A DNA stretch of 64,000 nucleotides from Tubulanus polymorphus (taxonomy: Eukaryota; Nemertea; Palaeonemertea; Tubulaniformes; Tubulanidae), in NCBI RefSeq assembly GCF_964204645.1, contig NW_027437463.1, forward strand, positions 25,944-89,943, written 5' to 3'. Position numbers and translations under genes: made by a program. Under the pieces are notes generated by a model. It was given only the letters and a program-made list of their open reading frames with translations. It did no database searches and was not told the origin of the DNA. Positions within the stretch are counted from its first letter, which is position 1. Every line of letters begins with the position of its first letter. Below are positions 44,167 to 54,624 of this stretch, in pieces.

Positions 44167-44932
44167 TTAGGCCAGCCGAAGACTGAGCATATTACTATAC
44201 AAATGGAGCGAATTTAAATGACATGGTTTCCTGAGCAATGGCTCTTTGACTGTGCAACTGAGCATATATTCATACAAATCCTTCATTAAAGCATTATCCA
44301 TTCTCAAAACTCTATGAAGCTGAATTTTGAAAGAGGGCCTCATTAGAATTTATGAGCTTTTTCGCGAAAATCTGATCACAAAAATATCTGTTTTAAAAAG
44401 CCAATCAGAAAGCAAAGACTCCTCTATGATTGACTCAGCTGCAGAGATCAGCAGGTTTTATTTTAAGATCTAAAATTGTATTTCAAGATCGATTTCTGTG
44501 AAATCTTTAGTTGATTTGGTTTTTGGGAGGAATATTTTTATTTGCACTAATTTGCACTTGAGAAAATATCATTGACAATTGAACAAAGTCCGGGAAAAAT
44601 AGCTTTTCCTCAAATCAGATGGATGACCTTGATAGCCATGTGCTCGAACTGCAAATTCAATCAAATTTCATTTTTATTGAACAAACATCAAATCCAATTC
44701 AATTTTACTTTATTGAGCAAATTTCAGAAAATTCAATTCTATTTTGCGTTCAAATCAATAAGACCAAGGGAAAAGATTTATCTGAGGTATTTGTTCCTGC
44801 CAGCTCAAGTCGCTGTCTGTGCTACTTATGAAAACACGATTGTATTTTGACAAATTTAACCTTCAGAATGCATCATTTGCCATTTTATGAAAAGCTGACA
44901 GGCTGGCCATAGGGCCCCTGGGGGCTCTTGTT
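44167..44932 (+). mobile_element. Dispersed repeat A, copy 3 (uninterrupted reference)
   Basis: It runs from TTAGGCCAGCCGAAGACTGA to GGGGGCTCTTGTTT. It contains the AAGACCAAGGG junction sequence that is split by the TIR element in copy 2. Confidence 0.75.
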
Positions 44933-45029
44933 TCTGATATGCGCCCGATGTTTGTTATGTAAAACGTTTTTGAAAGGTTGTTTTTCATTTAAATAAAGTT
45001 TAAATAGTTACATAGCCGTAATTCATCAA

Positions 45030-45075
45030 AACAATATACATCGTTACAATATACATCGTTACAATATACATCGTT
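45030..45075 (+). repeat. 18-bp tandem repeat, three copies
   Basis: ACAATATACATCGTT units are repeated directly just before a GACCAAGACTTAACCCCG segment. Confidence 0.8.
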
Positions 45076-45324
45076 CTGACCAAGACTTAACCCCGTTTTA
45101 CCACCACACTCTACTTACTACCAAATTGGGATTCACCAAGGGTGGCATTAAATCGAGGTATGACTGTAATGTGAAATAGATCCTCAGTGATATATTGATA
45201 TTTATTTATTCACTTATATTGTATTATATTTTCTACCCAGTAACATGTGTCTCTAATGATTTCAATGATTGCCCCTTTATAACACAGTCCATTTTAAGAA
45301 TTCTAAAATTGTTCAATATTGTAG

Positions 45325-45425
45325 AGCATTTCGAAAGGATAAATCTAATGACAAACAGTGGATATGCATGGGAAATATGTTTTTTAAGTTTCCAAAAAGA
45401 GATGTGTCGAAAATGTTAGATGAGG
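45325..45425 (+). CDS. PDRG1: PDRG1 orthologue, exon 2
   Basis: The acceptor is TATTGTAG and the donor GTAAGT. The peptide KQWICMGNMFFKFPKRDVSK matches the conserved middle of PDRG1 (the GNMFIK block). It begins in phase 2 and ends in phase 1, consistent with both neighbours. The donor follows GAGG. Confidence 0.92.
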
Positions 45426-45502
45426 GTAAGTAGAGTTGTATATTTCAATACACAATGATAGGAATAAATGTTAGAATTTTTATTTCGTATTTACAATTTC
45501 AG

Positions 45503-45660
45503 ATATTACTGAACTGGAAAAGGCAATTGATAATGTTAATAAGGGCCTGAAGACTAAAATGGAGAAACTTCACGGTGCAGAGGAACGAGAAAGTCCTCGA
45601 GGTTTTAGTTTGAATCCATTGACTCGAAAAGAAATGATAGCTGTAAAAAAGTGTCTGTGA
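45503..45660 (+). CDS. PDRG1: PDRG1 orthologue, exon 3 with stop
   Basis: After TTACAATTTCAG the frame reads DITELEKAIDNVNKGLKTKM and ends with RGFSLNPLTRKEMIAVKKCL and TGA. The GF.LNPL block is the C-terminal hallmark of PDRG1. Only 77 bp of intron separate it from exon 2, in contrast to the 17-kb first intron. Confidence 0.93.
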
Positions 45661-46851
45661 AATAGTTTAGTATTTTTCAACATGAAAGCGATTATTTGTA
45701 GTTGATCTATGCAGTTGAGAAACATTTACAGAAGACCTGGCATAATTCTGATCAGTTGATAGTGATTGATTTAATTTCATCAGGCCAGAAGCATGGGGGG
45801 TTATGACAACTGCCCAAAATCCATGTCCCACTTGACTTAAAAGAAATGGATTTAGAGAAATTGGATAAAATCCTATGTTTGTCCAGTGTACTCCTGAAAA
45901 GAATGGAAATTAAGTGCTTATACAGGCTCTGATCTAAGGAATGAAAGCCACTTGCCCGGTGGGCAAGCATATCTGAAATTTCGCTTGCCCCCTCCAAAAG
46001 CTACTTGCCCTACACAGGCAGTCCAATTGGTGGCACTATCATCCGTTGTATCGAGTGGGAAAAAAGCTTTGTGTCATAAAATTGCACTAGCCTGGTGGAC
46101 AAGTGATAATGGTAACCTACTTGCCCTGATGAGAATATACTTGCCCGGACAATCGGTGCTTAGATCGGACCCTGTCATAAAATCGGCCATGTTACGGACC
46201 GGGCCATAGTTCACATACATGTAGGCCTACGCATTGATGGACTATAGACATTGCACATGGAACAGACATTTAGGATAGGCTTGGGTCATAACATGCCATG
46301 GAAATGGCTGAGGCGCCGAAACAACAGCGGTCACAGCGGCAATGGTAGCCCCGGTATTTCTGCCGACGACCATGTTTTTTTGGTTTACCTTTGTCAGCAG
46401 TATGAGGTTGGCATTGGACTAGGTGCCGTATATGTGCGAATTTTAAATGCTCATTGCTGGAGAACATAATCATTTCACATATCGCCATAGGTATTGTTTC
46501 ATTTTAATACCCAGTGAATGTGTTGATTGAGATTGAAGTGAAGCGAACGTTCACTATATGTCAAGGCCTCCACGTGCGCGGGAGTGCTAACATTAGACTG
46601 TTGCGCACACAAACACACGCTCATACAGACTTCTATATGGTGATGCTGTAACCCTGCTTGGCGCGTGCACGTTTGGTATGATAACAGGCTGAATAATCGT
46701 CGTAGCAGATGAGCGCTGTGTTTTCTGTTTGATAGAATTTGTATGTAATAAATTGTAAATTTCTTGTGACCTGAAAATACTAAGCAGCAAACTATAGGTA
46801 TACGCCGAGGTCTGAATATTGTAGTGGTAAATTCCAGGATTTAAAACTACC
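45661..46851. other. Host DNA, TTGCCC-rich stretch, no gene
   Basis: Between 45950 and 46165 the word CTTGCCC or its complement occurs about seven times (for example CACTTGCCCGGTGGGCAAGC, itself palindromic). I see no protein-coding evidence; the 72- to 85-codon frames here lack motifs. Confidence 0.4.
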
Positions 46852-47244
46852 TAATACTACGCCCCGGTTTTAGCTTCCTCGGCCATACATCGGAAAAGAT
46901 TTCGTTTCCAAGACTCATTATTCAGCCACCCTCTGATATGTGACATCATATGAATTTTATTCGAATATTTTTTCATATTGTGAAAAATATTTCTTTGAAA
47001 ATATAAAATAGTTTCCAATGCCGCGCCTACCTGTACCCTAAGAAATTTTGGACGTAGACCATAAACAAATGTTTATCTTTGGTCTTATTTGACTACAAAA
47101 TAATTCTTTCAGAAAGATGAAATGCAATATAAATTTCTAGAACTTTGAAGTCACGAATTAAAAAGATTTTTCAAGCAATGCCCTTACTCCAAACAACCTC
47201 TAGCTTTCAAGGTAAACCACACTTTGCCCATGGGCAATTTATTT
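46852..47244 (+). repeat. Dispersed repeat B, copy 2
   Basis: Direct counterpart of 35898-36282, with a few substitutions and a short TTATTTGA insertion near 47085. Confidence 0.85.
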
Positions 47245-47476
47245 TGTTGTCACTTTTACTTCAGCATGATTTGACAGGTAGGGTAGGGGGCCCTTTATCC
47301 CAACTATAGCATACTGATGTTCAGTTGGCACAACTATGACTTCAAGTTCTGGCCCCAAAGTGCCTCGTCGTACACATAGCTCCTGAAATTTCAATATTTT
47401 TCAGCACATCCCACTCTCACGTTGACCCTGCATTAGGTAGCTGCTCGAATCAAAAATTGCTTCCAACCCTTACGAA

Positions 47477-47700
47477 AATGGTACACGTGTAATTGTAAAT
47501 AAAAATACACGTGTAAAATTTGCCCAATTTTACACGTGTACTTTATCCCAATTACACGTGTATTACACGTGTACTTCATCCTTATTACACTTGTTTTTCA
47601 TATTGTATTACAAGTGTACTTTATCCTAATTACACGTGTATTTCATCCAATATTACACGTGTCTTACACGTGTACTTCATGCTAAATACATGTGTCTTCG
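47477..47700. repeat. Cluster of palindromic ACACGTGT motifs
   Basis: Eight exact ACACGTGT words and three one-mismatch variants (ACACTTGT, ACAAGTGT, ACATGTGT) lie within about 220 bp, mostly as ATTACACGTGTA followed by CTTCATCC or CTTTATCC. Each contains the E-box CACGTG. The unit spacing is irregular (about 10-25 bases). It could be a degenerate minisatellite or a dense binding site for bHLH or bZIP factors. Confidence 0.8.
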
Positions 47701-48059
47701 ATTGCCATTTTTGTTGAATTCAAATCAAACCACCATGTGAGGAAATCTCCTTAATCCATGTGCTGTTTAGAACGAACGAGATTCACATTTTCCATACAAA
47801 CTGATTTATTCATCTTCATAAATTTTATAAATCTTTGAGTAATGGCATTTCTTATGTTGGCCTCTTTCGCACCCTTCTCCTTTCAACATTGTTCTGATAT
47901 GATAACCATTTGAAAAAAATTAAGCAAAAGTATACAATGATTTCTTTATGAGGATAAATAAATCAACTTCAGCAGCTTGGGATGATGATTAAATTCTGTA
48001 GCTTTTTCTAAGAGTCTTCTGCATATAACAACAGTAAACAGTTTTTGCACTCTTCAATG

Positions 48060-48350
48060 ACTTGATTTTAAGCCATATGGTGAACTGCTTGACAATCTGG
48101 AAATTTCAATGTTCAACGCCACCTGATGAAAAACAAGGGGTCTAGGGACACCATGCCCATATGGTTTCGAATGCTAAACAATCAACATAATAAAATAGAA
48201 ACAGGACATCGAAACTCACCACAATCATAGAACATGTCACAAGCTACAATTTTACAATTGATCGATGTTATAAAGTATTCATAAGTACCAAAATAAATTA
48301 GACAAATTGTATATAATTCAATATTCAACTCCCCTTGGTGGTGAGAACAA
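48060..48350 (-). repeat. Inverted copy of the 26690-27354 repeat
   Basis: The text AATGTTCAACGCCACCTGAT, GGGTCTAGGGACACCATG and TCACCACAATCATAGAACATG is the reverse of the repeat end at 27200-27354. Confidence 0.65.
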
Positions 48351-48779
48351 AAACCTGGGTAACCCCAATTCCACATGAGATGAATACTACAACAGTGGTA
48401 ACAATTATCAAATATCAAGACTATAAGTCAAAACCTGTTGATATTTTCCTTCAAAAACCTTTTTCTATCTACGAATTAGAACTGATGACACTAAGATTGC
48501 TGCCAAATGTGTCACTCTCGTATGTGTTAGATTGTTAAGAATGTATACCCATCAGAAATTTCAAAGAAAAATTGCAAACCATGCCTTCGCATGGCACAAT
48601 TGCACTTACTTGACTTACTTGCTAGATGAAAATAACTAGAAATATAGCAGTGATTATACAGGTTTTCTGCTTTGCTGATTTAAATTGCTGTAAAATTTCA
48701 AAAGAAGATATTTTGTCTTTTTGTCACTTGGGGTAGAAATCATATCTTAATATGTGTCCGCTTGAAACCTTGATAGTGC

Positions 48780-49250
48780 AAATGTTACCGGCTGCAATTC
48801 TTGATTGGTTTTTCTTAAACTAAATATGAGGATAAGGGCATTCCTAATGGATTTCCATGAAACTTGGTGTAAGGATTAAGGCAGGCTTTTTGAAAATATA
48901 GGTCATCAGACATTTGCTGCCGGGGCATTCTCCCCGGCAGGGATTCGAATCTGTTGGCATCGAGATTGCTACAGTACAAAACCCTGCCACACTAGCCCGA
49001 ATGCGCAGATTAGTGCTGCAAGTTTTCGTGTGGTAAATTAAACCTTGCAGCACCAACTTGGGCACGTACCTGCGCACTCGGTCTATTGTGGCAGGGTTTC
49101 GTACCGTGGCTGAGAGTTAGCAGGTGAGATGTTTACCCTTATCGAAGATGGAGGGTATCGACTATCATGTCGGCTATTAAGTAGCCATCTTGAATTTCTT
49201 GTTAGCCCGATATAGCCAGTAATTCTTTAATGAGTTTTCATGGGACTTTT
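48780..49250. repeat. Repeat C units flanking a tRNA-like inverted repeat
   Basis: CGGCTGCAATTCTTGATTGG and AGCCATCTTGAATTTCTTG are repeat C text. Between them, 48925-49110 is an inverted pair of tRNA-like units (GGCAGGGATTCGAATCTG on one side, GGCAGGGTTTCGTACCGTGG on the other), as at 12690-13037. Confidence 0.55.
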
Positions 49251-50324
49251 GCAGCTATCAGCCTGCTGTCTGTACACACTACTATTCACCGTATGCATCT
49301 ATAGTAGTCTTGTGAAAAATTTTTTAAATATGTTTATCCAAACTCGAGAAAAGCCCTTGCAACGGGACGCTTGCGTTTGCGCGGTGATGTTGATGACGTC
49401 ATTCTGAGAACACATCGCCTGCAGCACACTCAGAAGCGTTATAATACAATGCTGATATTCGTTGAATATCGCGCTAATTCTACCGTCTTTTGAAATGCCT
49501 TGTGTGTGTAGCTATGAACTGTTCCCACAAAGGCAGCGACAAATTTTAGTGGCCAAAACCTAAGATTTAGCCCTATGATGATGGACCGTAAGAGCGAAAA
49601 ACACCAAATAAACCTTAAGGTATTTAGTATCGGGTATTGTACCGAAAATTCCCGTTTGATACACTACATAGTTTTTCAAATTAGCACATTTTTAGTGTAA
49701 ACCAATTATGTTGATTGACAGGCAGGCTCAGCTGCGCGTCTCATTTTATCGATGATGTCAGATGTAAACAATAACATTACCACATGCGCAATGCAAACGG
49801 AAAACATATTGAATTTTTTTCATAACAAACTACTCTAATGGAATATCAATTTTTTTTCATAATTTGCCTTTCTTTCATGTAATTTATAATTTATACATCA
49901 GACTTTGCTTCTTCGAACCTCAGGACTTAATAGTCCTCTTGTCAGAGTTTAACAGAGATTTGTTTTGGAGTAAACCGAATAGCCTTACAAATACCAATTC
50001 CACATGGCTTAACGGTCGGTGTCTATGCTCTTCGGGACAGTAGTAAAAGAGTTTTTCATTACAAACGCACGATTTAAATTGGTCTCCTAAGCTAATCTTT
50101 ATACTTTCTTTCACTTCTCTATTATATTACATAACTGAGTAATTCTTACATTTGATCGGCTAACTACAGGTGGAAAGAGGTCAGATGGCATGAAAATTGA
50201 CTGTGGCTGAGTAATTGGCGCGAGTAGATAAAGCATTGAGGTTTCGAAAGATGTCGCCAAAATGCTTGTATCATCAGGGGTAGACAAATTATCCAAAGAT
50301 AAATGAAAACTCCACGTTGTTGAT
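49251..50324. other. Host DNA up to the right viral relic
   Basis: 49600-49805 matches 31265-31485. Otherwise nothing is recognised. The composition becomes strongly AT-rich from about 50325, which I take as the relic edge; the protein frame at 50111-50569 crosses it, so only its N-terminal part is viral. Confidence 0.5.
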
Positions 50325-50569
50325 CGTTTTTCATTTTTATATCTTTTATTACAAATTTCACAACACTTAATATTATTAATTCCATCTGATAAATAATTTA
50401 TGTTATCTTTTAATTCAGCGTATCTAATTTTGCAATTATCATAAAATTCTAACAACTGTTTTATACTATAAAATGAAAAAGAAACTAATCCTGTAAGCAT
50501 AATAATTGATTTAATATTCTGTTGATTTTTATATATAAGATGTAATAAGTTAAATATATTTTCACTCAT
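50325..50569 (-). pseudogene. Viral small protein, truncated at the relic edge
   Basis: The minus-strand frame starts at 50569 with a hydrophobic segment (SIIMLTGLVSFSFYSIKQLL), then a helical region and a CX2C pair (CCEICNKRYKNEKR) that looks like the first half of a C2H2 finger. At about 50325 the viral composition stops and host sequence supplies the rest of the open frame. The family is unknown; probably a membrane-anchored zinc-finger protein. Confidence 0.45.
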
Positions 50570-50616
50570 TTTTATAGTAAAAATATATGAAATAAATTAA
50601 ATTAAAAGATGCGGTC

Positions 50617-50838
50617 TTAATCCTCTAAATCATTTTCTAAATTAACTTTTTTATTGTTATTTTTCCTGAGATTGTTTCCATTTAACTTCTTTAACTTTTT
50701 ACTCAATTTCATGTTTTCATTCATTAGATCCTTACTGATATTTTCATAGTAAAAGTAAAGTGCAGCTAATATTAAACCTCCAGCAACTAGATAATGTTTC
50801 AAATCACTTTTTCCAATAGGAATGCTGAAACCATCCAT
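50617..50838 (-). CDS. Viral single-pass membrane protein, 73 residues
   Basis: One transmembrane segment (HYLVAGGLILAALYFYY) is followed by a basic and then asparagine/lysine-rich tail. The ATG is preceded by CTTTTTAATTAAATAAATG, a weaker form of the shared signal. The function is unknown. Confidence 0.5.
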   Translation of the reverse strand: MDGFSIPIGKSDLKHYLVAGGLILAALYFYYENISKDLMNENMKLSKKLKKLNGNNLRKNNNKKVNLENDLED

Positions 50839-50890
50839 TTATTTAATTAAAAAGATTAATAAGTAATTTGAAATATCTTATTATGAATAT

Positions 50891-51553
50891 TTAGAGTTTA
50901 ATTATTATTTTTGAGTTATGATATTTTGATTTAAGATGGTGTGATTTATTGCTTCGAGTATAATATTTTCCACAATTACATAAAACGCTTTCATTAGGAT
51001 TATATTTAGGCGTAACAATTTCATTATCTAAGTTACATTGAGTTCCTATATCTTTGAATGATTTTTCATTATCAAATTCACATTGAATACCAATATTTGA
51101 TGAATTTTCATTATAGATAATTTGTTTTATTTTGATAATTTTTTTAAATAAAATAATTGCCTTTTTTCAATTCTTAAGTTAATCAAATCATTGTTACCTT
51201 TAGAAAGTATTAAATCACTATCTCTTTCATTGAAAGGAGTTTGAATAATATTTATTATGTTTTCATCTAAATTACCTTTACAATTTAAAACTGTATTGAA
51301 TATTTTAGGATTTTTAGCGCCATTATCAAACGTATCAATTAGTTCAGTAATTAAATATGTTTCATTTGATAATATTTGATTAATTACAGTAATATTATCA
51401 ATTTTATAATGCCTCTCATACACTTAATTTGATGCTGAAATATAATTCTTAATGTTAAACTGTGAAAATGATTTATTGGTTTCTTTTATTTCGATTTTGA
51501 ATTTAGGTTCTTCTTTCTTCATTTTAATAACCAAACTTTTATTAAAACTCATT
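50891..51553 (-). pseudogene. Viral zinc-finger protein, broken by a stop and a frameshift
   Basis: From the ATG at 51553 the frame has 42 codons, a TAA near 51425, then an open stretch (51127-51423; NETYLITELIDTFDNGAKNP). After a frame change near 51130 it continues to a finger-like C-terminus (CNCGKYYTRSNKSHHLKSKY, with H) and a TAA at 50891-50893. It is divergent from PolB across a ~750-bp non-coding region. No known family. Confidence 0.45.
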
Positions 51554-51554
51554 C

Positions 51555-51719
51555 AAATATAAATATTCAATGTTTTAAATATGAATTATTTCACTCGTTA
51601 ATTACTCATTACTTTTTATATTGAAAATAAGAATTTAACACGTATAAATATAAATATTCAATGATTTGAATATGGATTATTTCACTCGTTAATTACTCAT
51701 TACTTTTTATATTGAAAAT
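51555..51719. repeat. 74-bp direct repeat, two copies
   Basis: AAATATAAATATTCAATG, then TTATTTCACTCGTTAATTAC, at 51555-51629 recurs at 51646-51719 with few differences. It lies in the divergent intergenic region of the right relic. Confidence 0.85.
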
Positions 51720-51805
51720 TGATTTTTTATTATTCGAAATCTATATTTGATCTTATTTTCTAGATTATTATGCTAATATTTTACTCTCACTTTTAAAACA
51801 TGAAT

Positions 51806-52113
51806 ATTTTAAGAGTAATTGGTAATGTCTTGTTTCAAGTCAAAGGTTGAGGGGGCGAGTGAGTCGAAAAATGAAAATAAATTAGTTTGCTCCACTTCGC
51901 TACCGCTCCACTCCGCGACCAATTGATTTATTTACAATACACAAATTCATATAATCAAATATATTTTAATAATAATAATTCTATTATTCAACTGAAAAAC
52001 ACACGGTTATGAAAATATATTATAGTTTTAAATTACTTTTAATATTTGTTTTTAATGAACTCGACCCTTCAACCTTTAACCTGAAAGCCCATTACCCCTA
52101 TTACTCTTAAAAT
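51806..52113. promoter_or_regulatory. ~55-bp imperfect inverted repeat between divergent viral genes
   Basis: The arms are 51806-51860 (ATTTTAAGAGTAATT, later CAAAGGTTGAGG) and 52059-52113 (ACTCGACCCTTCAACCTTTA, later TTACTCTTAAAAT). The loop holds a GC-rich palindromic patch (GCTACCGCTCCACTCCGCG) unlike the surrounding AT-rich DNA. The position between the two divergent transcription units suggests a control region or origin; that is inference. Confidence 0.5.
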
Positions 52114-52310
52114 AATCATATAAATGAATAACATTTAAATTGACAGATTATTCAATATAAAAGTACATATTTACAACATTATTTCAATATTAATATTTGT
52201 ATGAGTTAGATTTTTAAACATTAAAAGTGTTAGTAAAGTGTGATTGAAATAATGCATATATAAATCATTGAACTTCTAAAATCAATTTAAAAGAAAAATT
52301 TAGTATTAAA

Positions 52311-54201
52311 ATGGAAGCAAATAAGTACTACTGCCCAACATGTATTATCAATATAGATAAATCCCAAAAAGCAAGACACAATAAAACTAAAACACATTTA
52401 GAGAATAAATTGAAACTAGAATATAAAGATGATATATTAGAAACTAAATTAGATCAATTAAAGAATGAAAAAGAAACATACAAATGTGATACATGTAATC
52501 AATCATTCAGTGATAAAAGATATTATAATGAACATTTAAAATCTAAAAGTCATATTAGAAATAAGAATAATCATATTTTAGGTGAAGATTATTTTGATAA
52601 AAATAGAAAATCATGGGCAATTAGTAGATTTATATTTAAAATCAGATGTATTATTATTAACCGATATATTCGAAAGGGTTAGAGATGTAAACCTAAAATA
52701 TTTCAATATTGATCCTTGTCATTGTTATTCAAGTCCAGGATTAACATGGGATTGTGGATTAAAATTTACAGATATAAAAATGGATTTCTTAACAAATATA
52801 GATCAATTACTATTATTTGAAAAATCTATAAGAGGAGGAGTTTCAGGTGTATTAGGTGATAGATATTTCAATGTAAATGATAACCCTGGATATAAGTTAT
52901 TATATATGCAAATAATTTGTATGATTGGGCAATGATGGAACCACAACCTTATGGAGTATTTGAATTAACTGAAGTTTTACAGAATGAAAATAATGATAAA
53001 TTTGATTGGAAGAAAAGAATCCTAGATATTGCAGATGATTCAGATACTGGTTACTTCTTTGTTGTAGATTTAGAATATCCTGAACATATTAAATTTAAAT
53101 CTAGAAATCTAGCATGCTGCCCCGAACATAAAACTGTAACTCATGAAGAATTATCAAATTACCAAAAAAGAATTAAACCCGAAAATCATATTCATACAGA
53201 AAAGTTAATGGTAACTCAAGAAGATAGATATAATTATGTAGTGCATTATAGAATGTTAAAGTTTTATCTAAAACAAGGAATGATTCTAAAAAAAGTACAT
53301 AGATATATTTCATTTAGTCAATCTAAGTGGTTAGAAAAATATATAGATTTTAACACCAAACAGAGAACTGAAGCTAAAACTGATTTCGAAAAAGATTTCT
53401 TCAAGTTAATGAATAATGCATTCTATGGTAAGACTTCTGAAAATATTAGAAATAGAAATGATATTGAGTTAGTTAGTAATGGTAAAAGAATTAGACATTT
53501 ACAATCATATCCTAAGTTTTTAGGTAACAGAATATTTGATGAAAATTTAGCTGCAGTTAAGATGAGAAGAACATCAATGAAATTTAATAAACCAATCTAT
53601 GTTGGTGCTTCAGTTTTAGAAATATCAAAATTACTAATGTATGAATTCTATTATAATGTATTACAACCACTTTTTGGAGAAAAACATATAGAAATATTAT
53701 ATTTTGATACAGATTCTTACATATTAAAGATAAAAACTGATAACATAACTGATGATTTAAAAACATTAAAACATCATTTTGATTTCAGTAATTATCCTAA
53801 AAATCATGAATTGTTTAGCAATGATAATAAAAAAGTTCCCGGTAAATTCAAAGATGAATTAGGTGGTGAAGAAATGATTGAATTCATCGGTATTAGATCT
53901 AAAATGTATTCATATAAAACTAAAGAACATGAAGCTAAAAAGTTAAAAGGAATAACCAGAAGTGTAGTAGAAAAGAATATTCATTTCAAAGATTACATCA
54001 ATTGTATATTCAATGAAGAAGTTAGAAAACATAAGATGAGATGTTTAAGATCTGAAGATCATGAAATGTTTATTGAAGAAATTGAACCCATTTGATGATA
54101 AAAGATATATTTTAGATGATGGAATTCATACAGTTGCTTATGGTTGTAATTTAGATGAATACTTAAATTTAAAAGAGAAGAAACAAAAGAGAACGAGATA
54201 A
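52311..54201 (+). pseudogene. Viral PolB, internally deleted, intein-free
   Basis: The N-terminal ~95 codons carry two C2H2 fingers (CPTCIINIDKSQKARH and CDTCNQSFSDKRYYNEH) homologous to the left relic. At about 52590-52615 the gene jumps to the Exo III region (NHGQLVDLYLKSD), losing about 2.2 kb: the rest of the N-terminus, Exo I, Exo II and the endonuclease VII-like domain. A 4-base loss near 52908 breaks motif A (the NNLYDWAM part is in the next frame). The frame 52917-54095 is then open through motif B (LMNNAFYGK) and an uninterrupted motif C (YFDTDS). A last small deletion near 54085 shifts the C-terminus, which ends at 54201. By eye it is about three-quarters identical to the left PolB. 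Confidence 0.85.
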
Positions 54202-54227
54202 TGAATAGGATTATAACGTGTTAATCA

Positions 54228-54253
54228 AATTTTAATAAAAATATGTATTATAA
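54228..54253 (+). promoter_or_regulatory. Second-type viral start region
   Basis: AATTTTAATAAAAATATGTA, then TTATAAATG, similar to the regions before 1578 and 62592. Confidence 0.35.
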
Positions 54254-54607
54254 ATGGAGAGTAAACAAGCGCACAGTGAGAACAACAAATCATTTCTAGA
54301 TAGAATAAAAGATACTTCAAATGTCAAATCAGTAGATTATAAATTCAAAAAGTTAAAAGAATTAACAATTCATAAGAAATATTTAATTACATATATTGAT
54401 ACAGTTACTAATAACTATGGAGATAAATTAGTTATACACTTAGAATATGAAGGATTAAAAGGAAATACACATAAATTCAGAACATATTTACGAGATAGAT
54501 TTCATAGATTATCAAGTGAAGATCTAGAAGATTTATGTTCTGGTGATTTCTATTTCGTATACAAAGGTAAGAATGAAAAAGGGCACCATGAAATAGATTT
54601 CGAATAA
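54254..54607 (+). CDS. Viral 117-residue protein, possibly nucleic-acid binding
   Basis: An intact frame. It has a charged N-terminus, then a strand-rich part (KKYLITYIDTVTNNYGDKLV), a basic FRTYLRDRFHRL segment and a final FYFVYKGKNEKGHHEIDFE. An OB-fold single-strand DNA-binding protein would have this size and strand content and would fit next to PolB, but I see no diagnostic motif. The left relic has the VLTF3-like gene in this position. Confidence 0.55.
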   Translation: MESKQAHSENNKSFLDRIKDTSNVKSVDYKFKKLKELTIHKKYLITYIDTVTNNYGDKLVIHLEYEGLKGNTHKFRTYLRDRFHRLSSEDLEDLCSGDFYFVYKGKNEKGHHEIDFE

Positions 54608-54624
54608 GAAAATATGTAAAATAA

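Larger units (their letters stand above)
27975..45324 (+). other. PDRG1 intron 1, 17.35 kb, crowded with mobile elements
   Basis: The GT donor at 27975 and the AG acceptor at 45323-45324 (TTCAATATTGTAG) bound it. Inside are an inverted-repeat MITE, piggyBac-type and nested TIR elements, two copies of repeat A, a LINE fragment and a 6-kb BEL/Pao element in sense orientation. Confidence 0.88.

Noticed and set aside
45195-45419. A separate 74-codon gene
   Set aside because: Its end coincides with PDRG1 exon 2; the upstream part is intron read in frame.
46251-46469. 72-codon plus-strand frame with MPWKWLRRRNNSG-type text
   Set aside because: No splice sites, conserved motif or homologous frame; overlapping frames on both strands of a GC-richer patch.
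50111-50324. C-terminal half of the 152-codon frame as viral protein
   Set aside because: The composition changes to host type at about 50325; the open frame continues by chance.
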